A stretch of 5,055 nt of DNA from positions 1-5,055 of the forward strand of contig CAZXVU010000128.1 of the NCBI GenBank assembly GCA_964644465.1. Direction: 5' to 3'. The position numbers and the translations under genes were made by a program. Positions 1-4,394 of this stretch are shown here, piece after piece. This stretch comes from CAZXVU01 sp964644465. GTDB lineage: Bacteria; Chlamydiota; Chlamydiia; Chlamydiales; SM23-39. The notes below the pieces were generated by a model. The model ran no database searches. It was given only the letters and a program-made list of their open reading frames with translations, and was not told where the DNA came from. The first letter of the stretch is position 1. Each line of letters begins with the position of its first letter.

Positions 1-145
1 TTGGTGCTGGGCAGCAAGGTTTTGGTGCTGGGCAGCAAGGTTTTGGTGCTGGGCAACAAGGTTTTGGTGCTGGGCAGCAAGGTTTTGGTGCTGGGCAGCA
101 AGGCTTTGGTGCTGGGCAGCAAGGAGCTGGTTTTGGGCAACAAGG
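1..145 (-). repeat. 21-bp in-frame tandem repeat encoding PCCPAPK heptads
   Basis: There are seven units: 125-145 (divergent, encodes PCCPKPA), 104-124, 83-103, 62-82, 41-61, 20-40 and 1-19 (cut by the window edge). The units at 20-40, 62-82 and 83-103 are identical. Those at 41-61 and 104-124 each differ from them by one base, and both changes are synonymous (TGT/TGC and AAG/AAA). The high identity points to recent copy-number change by slippage or unequal recombination. A 21-bp unit keeps the frame, so changes would alter protein length rather than switch it off. The array continues outside the window, so the total copy number is unknown. Confidence 0.95.
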
Positions 146-358
146 CTTTGGCTCGCATCCACGGCGTGGTACGCAACAAGGCTCGCCGCCTCGTCCATCG
201 CGCATCATGCCGTCTTTCTGCATGTTAGGATCTTTCTGATCTCGATCCATCATAGATTTTTTCTGTGGCTGATCCATATTTTGGTCATTGTTCATGTCGG
301 CATAGCCGGTCATACACAATAAGCTCAGCCCTAATACTGGCAATAATTTTTTGAACAT
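1..358 (-). CDS. Secreted Cys-rich heptad-repeat protein, probable MOMP-like outer membrane protein (3' end outside window)
   Basis: The minus-strand frame is open from an ATG at 358 to the window edge, giving 119 complete codons without a stop. The start is supported by a good ribosome binding site (AAAGAGG, 5 nt upstream). Residues 1-20 form a signal peptide (MFKKLL, hydrophobic core, predicted cut after GYA-20). C15 lacks a lipobox context, so a lipoprotein is unlikely. Residues 21-58 are Met/Asp/Gln/Lys-rich and low in complexity. From residue 60 the protein is Cys/Pro-rich, and from 72 it is a tandem heptad, PCCPKPA then PCCPAPK repeated to the edge. The neighbouring porin at 517-1752 has nearly the same signal peptide and a shorter CC/Pro-rich linker ahead of its barrel. 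By inference this gene is a paralogue whose barrel lies beyond the window. It could instead be a stand-alone Cys-rich envelope or metal-binding protein; the visible part cannot decide. The opposite-strand reading here (MVLGSK repeats) is a shadow. Confidence 0.85.
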   Translation of the reverse strand, partial: MFKKLLPVLGLSLLCMTGYADMNNDQNMDQPQKKSMMDRDQKDPNMQKDGMMRDGRGGEPCCVPRRGCEPKPCCPKPAPCCPAPKPCCPAPKPCCPAPKPCCPAPKPCCPAPKPCCPAP

Positions 359-370
359 AGGTACCTCTTT

Positions 371-401
371 TAATTGAAGGGTGTCGACAACCTTACAATT
401 A
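371..401. promoter_or_regulatory. 31-bp imperfect palindrome upstream of the heptad-repeat gene (operator or leader hairpin)
   Basis: The two arms read TAATTG-AAGG-G-TGTC and GACA-A-CCTT-A-CAATTA on the plus strand. They pair through a perfect TGTCGACA centre, one G/A mismatch, a 4-bp AAGG/CCTT block, a single-base bulge and a 6-bp TAATTG/CAATTA block. The palindrome abuts the ribosome binding site (364-370) and overlaps the candidate -10 box (398-403). It could therefore be an operator covering the transcription start, or, if transcription begins further upstream, an mRNA hairpin next to the binding site. No T-run follows it, so it is not a terminator. The symmetry is seen directly; the function is inferred. 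Confidence 0.6.
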
Positions 402-424
402 TCGCATTTAAAGAATTCCTACAA
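398..424 (-). promoter_or_regulatory. Candidate promoter of the heptad-repeat gene
   Basis: Read on the minus strand, a -10-like GATAAT (403-398) lies 15 nt after a -35-like TTGTAG (424-419). It sits about 40 nt before the start codon and downstream of the neighbour's terminator. The spacer is short and the -35 box is weak. The box shares the string ATAATTG with the candidate -10 of the porin gene at 517-1752, which gives modest support. Confidence 0.35.
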
Positions 425-456
425 TTACTTTTTGAAATAAAAAATCTAAGTCTTTG

Positions 457-492
457 AAAAACAAAAAGGCAGGAAAGAAACTTTCCTGCCTT
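457..492 (-). terminator. Rho-independent terminator of the porin gene
   Basis: A perfect 12-bp stem (466-477 pairing with 481-492, AAGGCAGGAAAG against CTTTCCTGCCTT) has a 3-nt loop. Read on the minus strand it is followed by TTTTTGTTTTT. It begins 24 nt past the TAA of the porin gene at 517-1752, so it ends that transcript and separates it from the heptad-repeat gene downstream. In the plus direction the trailing sequence (TTGTTTAATT) is a poorer U-tract and there is no plus-strand gene to terminate. Confidence 0.92.
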
Positions 493-516
493 GTTTAATT
501 GAGAAAATGGGGGAAT

Positions 517-1752
517 TTAGAAATCCCACTCCATATTGACGGTTAAGCCTTCCATTGTGACTGGCTCGCTGCTGTTGGTAGGCACGGGAGTCATATATCC
601 ATCAAGCACAACGGGGACGTTGTTTTGGTTCCACCAGAAATTGGTCTCCCAGGAAACGCTAATAGCGTAATACATTGTTTCGCACCAGAAACATGTATCC
701 CATTGCATACCAAGCAATAGCTGCAAGGTCGGAGCCAATTGCCAGAAATTATCCGAAAACTGACGCTCTATTGTAAAATCAGTATCTCCGTCGAAAAATC
801 TTTCTGTTTTATAGCTTGTTCGGGTTTTTCCGTAGAGAACAGCAGCGGAAGTTCTTCCCAGGAAGCTAAAGCCGCAAGGCATATGCCATTCAGCATTCAA
901 ACCTGCACGAGGTCCAACTCCCCAATAGTTATTTTTTGCAGAGAACTTTGCTTCGTCTACAGAAAAACCAGGAAATGGAGCATTCGCTGGATTGCGGAAA
1001 TGGTCGTGGAATTTTTGGTCGAGCCAAGCTGCGCGGACACCCCAATGAGGTCTGAATCCAAGGCACTTGGTAACCCACATTCCTCTTCCCATCTCAGCGT
1101 CAATCGCATTGAGTCTCAAATTCCAAGTTGCTGCAACATCTAAGAAAGGTCCAACCCCTCCAAAAAAGAAATCAACCGGATGCATCACATAAAAACCCTG
1201 AGTTTCTCCAACAAGGGATTGTGCAAGGTCCCCTCGAGTCAGGTTATCTTTTGACTTGTTATGATACCAGGTCCAGTTGGCCATTAAATCCCAGTTGTCG
1301 TGAGTCGTATTCCAGCCAAAACCTAAACGGAACCCTGGGTCCCATTTTGGATTGACGCGGACGACTTTTCCAATATTTAATATTTCGTCAACGCGATTGT
1401 AGGCATAGCTAAAACCATGGTTCTCGGCTCTCCACCAGAGGAAGTCGGCCAGAAAATAAAGGCTGCCGCATTCATCGATACAGTCTTTAAGAGGGCAAGG
1501 ACTTGTTCTGCAGCATCTTGGTTTTGGCTGGCAGCAGCAGGGATCATTCGACTGCTGCATTTGCCCATCGTTCATGGGCTGAGTCTGCATGGATTTATTG
1601 TCAGCGGACTGATTCACCATCTCATTTTCATCTGCGGACTGACTTACCATCTCATTTTCATTTGCAGACTGATTTAGCATCTCTTCTTCATCTGCGTTGC
1701 CGCTTACGCACCATACACTTAGCATAAGTATCGGCAAGAGTTTTCTGAACAT
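517..1752 (-). CDS. MOMP-like outer membrane beta-barrel porin, Lpg1974 (Legionella_OMP) family
   Basis: This is a complete 411-residue outer membrane protein, probably a porin. The ATG at 1752 is preferred over an in-frame TTG 12 nt upstream, because that TTG lies inside the ribosome binding site (GAGG at 1762-1759) and the signal peptide begins properly with MFRKLLPILM. Predicted cleavage is after GNA-20. Residues 25-65 carry a Met every ten residues in Asn/Gln/Asp/Glu-rich repeats. Residues 72-95 are a Cys-rich linker (C72-74, C80-81, C86, C91, C95). From about 97 follows the barrel, with blocks I associate with the Lpg1974 family: LADFLWWRAE, WDPGFRLGFGWNT, HDNWDLMANWTW, GFRPHWGVRAAW and YWGVGPRAGLNAEWH. 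The protein ends in Phe, as expected for BamA-dependent barrels. The extra cysteines (230, 293, 354, 357) and the linker suit disulfide cross-linking of a chlamydial envelope; that role is inferred. A paralogue lies just downstream. Confidence 0.9.
   Translation of the reverse strand: MFRKLLPILMLSVWCVSGNADEEEMLNQSANENEMVSQSADENEMVNQSADNKSMQTQPMNDGQMQQSNDPCCCQPKPRCCRTSPCPLKDCIDECGSLYFLADFLWWRAENHGFSYAYNRVDEILNIGKVVRVNPKWDPGFRLGFGWNTTHDNWDLMANWTWYHNKSKDNLTRGDLAQSLVGETQGFYVMHPVDFFFGGVGPFLDVAATWNLRLNAIDAEMGRGMWVTKCLGFRPHWGVRAAWLDQKFHDHFRNPANAPFPGFSVDEAKFSAKNNYWGVGPRAGLNAEWHMPCGFSFLGRTSAAVLYGKTRTSYKTERFFDGDTDFTIERQFSDNFWQLAPTLQLLLGMQWDTCFWCETMYYAISVSWETNFWWNQNNVPVVLDGYMTPVPTNSSEPVTMEGLTVNMEWDF
1591..1680 (-). 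repeat. 30-bp imperfect repeat encoding a Met-spaced decapeptide in the porin N-terminus
   Basis: Three 30-bp units (1651-1680, 1621-1650, 1591-1620) encode MLNQSANENE, MVSQSADENE and MVNQSADNKS, residues 25-54 of the porin. A decayed fourth unit (1561-1590, MQTQPMNDGQ) follows, and the Met spacing continues at residue 65. The segment lies between the signal peptide and the Cys-rich linker, so it should be a hydrophilic, disordered, periplasmic or surface-facing extension. Confidence 0.8.
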
Positions 1753-1758
1753 ACCCCA

Positions 1759-1762
1759 CCTC
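1759..1762 (-). promoter_or_regulatory. Ribosome binding site fixing the porin start
   Basis: GAGG is placed 6 nt before the ATG at 1752 on the minus strand. The competing upstream TTG (1764) overlaps this site, which makes it an unlikely start codon. Confidence 0.75.
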
Positions 1763-1805
1763 AATAAAGGTTTTTTCTAATTCAATCCATAATACAACTT
1801 GGGCA

Positions 1806-1833
1806 ATTATACAAAAGATTTTTGTTTGCAAAG
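1806..1833 (-). promoter_or_regulatory. Candidate promoter of the porin gene
   Basis: On the minus strand a perfect TATAAT (1811-1806) lies in an AT-rich gap between xerC and the porin gene, predicting a leader of about 45-50 nt. The -35 region is weak: CTTTGC (1833-1828) with a 16-nt spacer, or TTGCAA (1831-1826) with only 14 nt. A second -10-like TATTAT is present at 1794-1789. No terminator is evident after xerC, so some read-through from xerC is possible. Confidence 0.45.
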
Positions 1834-1845
1834 ACCTGAAAAAAG

Positions 1846-2760
1846 TTAGGCTCTCGGATGAGTTTTATCGTAGACTTCCCGTTTCAACTTGGGAGAAACG
1901 TGGGTATAAATCGTGGTTGTAGATAATGAAGTATGGCCAAGGAGCATCTGGATGGTTTTGAGGTCCATTCCATTTTCAAGCCAATGCGTTGCAATCGTAT
2001 GCCGTATTGTATGAGGCGTCACCCGCTCCGACAAACCGCTCGCTTTGAGATAGGCTGCAAAATTCCTGTCTATCGATCGGGAGGTGAGCCTCCCTCCCCA
2101 CTTATTGAGAAAAATAGCCTCGTTGTCTTTTTGGGCCCGATGATCTGTACCATCGAGATGTCTTTCAGGATGATTGAGGTAGTTCAAAAGCCAATCAGCG
2201 GCTGTTTGAGTAATAGGCGCTTGCCTCTGCTTTTTCCCTTTGCCAAAAATATTCAGAACTAAGTTTTTGCTATCGAAATCTTTCCGACTCATTCCCACGA
2301 GTTCGCTAAGCCTCAAGCCTGAGCTATAGAAAAGCTCCATGATCGCCCGATCGCGAAATCCTAAATAGGAAGAGGGGTCTGGCTGAGCAAATAGATGCTG
2401 GACCTGTTCATAAGAGATTGAGATAGGAAGCCGTTTTTCTTTTTTCGGGCTGTCAATCTCTTCCAGAGGGTTTTCCAAAGCAATCTTTTCTCTGACGGCG
2501 AATTTATAAAAGCTTCTGAGGGCGGACAAGCGGCGTAAAACAGTGCGCGAGCTGGCCTTCTTTTCATATAAATGGGAAAGATAGCGGCGGACTAACCTTT
2601 TTGAGACGGCCTCTACTGGCAATGCCCCTTTTAGTTCTGCGGAGGCAAAGGTATGAAAAGAAGAGAGATCGATTTTATACCCTCGAATCGTATGTTCTGA
2701 AACCCCTCTCGCGAGATTCAAGTGATTCAAGAAGCGGCCTATAGCTTCGCAAAAGTCCAT
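1846..2760 (-). CDS. xerC: Tyrosine site-specific recombinase XerC
   Basis: This 304-residue tyrosine recombinase is the normal length for XerC/XerD. With its partner it would resolve chromosome dimers at dif during cell division. The ATG at 2760 (MDFCEAIGRF) has GGAAGG 6 nt upstream; an in-frame TTG at 2766 adds only two residues and is less likely. The N-terminal SAM-like DNA-binding domain spans about residues 3-92 (LNLARGVSEHTIRGYKIDL, then RRLSALRSFYKFA). The catalytic domain follows from about 110. All expected residues are visible: R150 in SSGLRLSE, K174 in the GKGKKQR hairpin, H250 and R253 in TPHTIRH, H276 in LGHTSLS and nucleophile Y285 in TTTIYTHV. The ABC-F gene diverges from it after 38 bp. 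XerC rather than XerD is chosen from that context, recalled from Chlamydia; sequence alone leaves XerD possible. No clear promoter of its own was found; it may lie within the ABC-F coding region. Confidence 0.93.
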   Translation of the reverse strand: MDFCEAIGRFLNHLNLARGVSEHTIRGYKIDLSSFHTFASAELKGALPVEAVSKRLVRRYLSHLYEKKASSRTVLRRLSALRSFYKFAVREKIALENPLEEIDSPKKEKRLPISISYEQVQHLFAQPDPSSYLGFRDRAIMELFYSSGLRLSELVGMSRKDFDSKNLVLNIFGKGKKQRQAPITQTAADWLLNYLNHPERHLDGTDHRAQKDNEAIFLNKWGGRLTSRSIDRNFAAYLKASGLSERVTPHTIRHTIATHWLENGMDLKTIQMLLGHTSLSTTTIYTHVSPKLKREVYDKTHPRA

Positions 2761-2788
2761 TGTCAACCTTCCAATCTTATGCTATCAT
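2760..2788 (+). promoter_or_regulatory. Candidate sigma-70-type promoter of the ABC-F gene, overlapping the xerC start
   Basis: TTGTCA (2760-2765) and TATCAT (2783-2788) each match five of six consensus positions and are separated by the ideal 17 nt. The ABC-F ATG at 2799 starts only 10 nt after the -10 box, so the mRNA would have a leader of just a few bases. The -35 box covers the first base of the xerC start codon and the xerC leader on the other strand, so the two divergent genes probably compete for the region. Confidence 0.55.
2767..2772 (-). promoter_or_regulatory. Ribosome binding site of xerC
   Basis: GGAAGG on the minus strand lies 6 nt before the ATG at 2760. It supports that start over the TTG at 2766, which would sit directly against the site. 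It lies inside the spacer of the opposing ABC-F promoter. Confidence 0.65.
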
Positions 2789-2798
2789 TCTTCTCAAT

Positions 2799-4394
2799 AT
2801 GATCACCTTAGAAAATATTTCAAAACGAGTTGGCAACCGCACTCTCTTTGAGGATGTCAACTTCACTTTTAATGATGGGTGCCGCTATGGCTTGACCGGT
2901 CCGAACGGCTCCGGCAAATCGACTCTTTTGAAGATTGTCATGGGCGTCGAGCCGCAGACGACCGGTACCGTCACTTTGCCGAAGAAAGTAGGTTTCCTCA
3001 AACAGAGGATCGAAGACTTCCGCGATTGTTCGGTGATCGATACGGTCATTATGGGCAATACCCGTCTTTGGGACACCATGGTCGAAAGAGATAAGCTCTA
3101 TGAAGCAGAGATGACCGACGCCATCGGCATGCGCCTGGGAGAGCTCGAAGAAATCATAGCTGATGAAGAGGGCTACACCGCTGAATCGGAAGCAGAAGTA
3201 CTCCTGATTGGCATGGGAATCCCCGAGGAACTCCACCGCAAAAAAATGCATGAAATCCCCACAGACCGGCAATTCCGCGCCCTTCTTTGCAATGCCCTCT
3301 TTGGACATCCTCAAGCGCTTCTCCTCGATGAGCCGACAAACCATCTTGACCTTGAGTCAATCTCCTGGCTGGAAGAATTTCTCCATAATTATCAAGGCAC
3401 GCTGGTCGTCGTCAGCCATGACCGCCATTTTCTCAATTCGATTTGCACCCACATTGCCGATATCGATTATGAGACGATTATTACCTATCCGGGGAATTAC
3501 GACTCCATGTTCGTGACAAAAACAGCCGTCCGTTCCCGCGCGGAGGATGAAAATAAGGCTAAAGGGAAAAAGATTTCCCAGTTGAAAGAATTCGTCGCAA
3601 AATTCGGCGCAGGCACACGTGCGAGCCAAGTACAGTCCCGTATGAGGGAAATCCAGAAACTCCAACCTCTCGAATTGAAAAAGTCGAACATCACGCGCCC
3701 TTATATCCGCTTTACGATTCCTGAAAAACAGTCAGGCCAAGTCGTGATGAAAACCGACAATCTAAGCTATAGCTATGGCGGCCCGCCTGTTTTCCGCGAT
3801 TTTTCCTGCGAAATCCACCGCGGCGATAAGATCGCCATCATCGGTAATAATGGACGGGGAAAGACCACGCTCCTCAAGCTTTTAGCAAGCGCCCTTCAGC
3901 CTGTTTCAGGGAAGCTAACTCCAGGCCATGCTCTGGAAATCGGCTATTTTCCGCAAAACCACGGCGAAATTCTGAATAAACATAGCGATCAAACAGCATT
4001 CGACTGGCTGAAAGCGCGCAAAGAAGTTGTCTTCGACCAAGACGCCCGAGGCGTGCTTGGCAAAATGCTCTTTGGCGGAGATGATGCATTCAAGCCTCTT
4101 CGTAACCTATCTGGCGGAGAAGCGGCTCGTCTCATCCTCGGCGGCCTCATGCTCAGAGCGCCAAATTTCTTAATTCTCGATGAGCCAAACAATCACCTCG
4201 ACCTTGAAGCCGTTTCAGCCCTCGCTTGGGGCTTGGAAGATTTTAAAGGAACCGCTATTGTTGCAACACATGACCGGGAACTCATCAACGGCTTTGCGAC
4301 GAAGATCTTTGCCTTCGAAGAAGACGGAATCCATATCCATCAAGGCCCTCTTGAAGAATATCTCGAGAAAAAGAATCAAAAAGCGGCGAAGTGA
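2799..4394 (+). CDS. ybiT: ABC-F family ATPase, YbiT type (ribosome-associated translation factor)
   Basis: This soluble 531-residue protein has two ABC ATPase domains and no membrane segments, which is the ABC-F layout; such proteins bind the ribosomal E site and modulate translation. Length and conserved strings (DTVIMGN, CTHIADIDY, YPGNYD, PYIRF) match the YbiT branch as I recall it. Domain 1 has Walker A GPNGSGKST (34-42), Q69, Walker B ALLLDEPTNHLD (173-184) and H-loop VVSHDRH (204-210). Its signature motif is degenerate: EIPTDRQ at 152-158 instead of LSGGQ. The charged interdomain linker is about 240-305. Domain 2 has Walker A GNNGRGKTT (349-357), Q386, intact LSGGE (437-441), Walker B FLILDEPNNHLD (457-468, Asn replacing the usual Thr) and VATHDRE (488-494). 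MITLEN is the start typical of the family; an upstream in-frame TTG at 2760 has no ribosome binding site, and neither does the chosen ATG. It overlaps the next gene by 4 nt, suggesting an operon. Confidence 0.92.
   Translation: MITLENISKRVGNRTLFEDVNFTFNDGCRYGLTGPNGSGKSTLLKIVMGVEPQTTGTVTLPKKVGFLKQRIEDFRDCSVIDTVIMGNTRLWDTMVERDKLYEAEMTDAIGMRLGELEEIIADEEGYTAESEAEVLLIGMGIPEELHRKKMHEIPTDRQFRALLCNALFGHPQALLLDEPTNHLDLESISWLEEFLHNYQGTLVVVSHDRHFLNSICTHIADIDYETIITYPGNYDSMFVTKTAVRSRAEDENKAKGKKISQLKEFVAKFGAGTRASQVQSRMREIQKLQPLELKKSNITRPYIRFTIPEKQSGQVVMKTDNLSYSYGGPPVFRDFSCEIHRGDKIAIIGNNGRGKTTLLKLLASALQPVSGKLTPGHALEIGYFPQNHGEILNKHSDQTAFDWLKARKEVVFDQDARGVLGKMLFGGDDAFKPLRNLSGGEAARLILGGLMLRAPNFLILDEPNNHLDLEAVSALAWGLEDFKGTAIVATHDRELINGFATKIFAFEEDGIHIHQGPLEEYLEKKNQKAAK

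Noticed and set aside
1..145. CRISPR array
   Set aside because: The 21-bp units are directly abutting with no spacers, and they encode an in-frame peptide repeat.
1..228. Plus-strand 75-residue reading with MVLGSK repeats
   Set aside because: It is the antisense shadow of the heptad repeat. It has no ribosome binding site within the window, whereas the minus strand has a start, binding site and signal peptide.
739..1677. Plus-strand readings of 134, 75, 86 and 74 residues opposite the porin gene
   Set aside because: They lie wholly antisense to a well-supported porin gene and show no recognisable domains.
1933..2262. 109-residue plus-strand reading opposite xerC
   Set aside because: It is antisense to the catalytic domain of xerC, whose active-site residues are all intact, and shows no family resemblance.
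1846..2760. xerC as an integron or phage integrase marking a mobile element
   Set aside because: Its length and motifs are those of housekeeping Xer proteins. There are no flanking repeats, tRNA target or cargo genes, and its neighbours look like core genes.
2700..2830. A dif recombination site near xerC
   Set aside because: I looked for two 11-bp AT-rich arms around a 6-bp centre in the xerC/ABC-F gap and saw no convincing match; dif normally lies in the terminus and need not be near xerC.
2820..3344. 174-residue minus-strand reading opposite the ABC-F gene
   Set aside because: It is the longest shadow here, but it covers the conserved Walker and linker codons of the ABC-F gene and lacks recognisable motifs.
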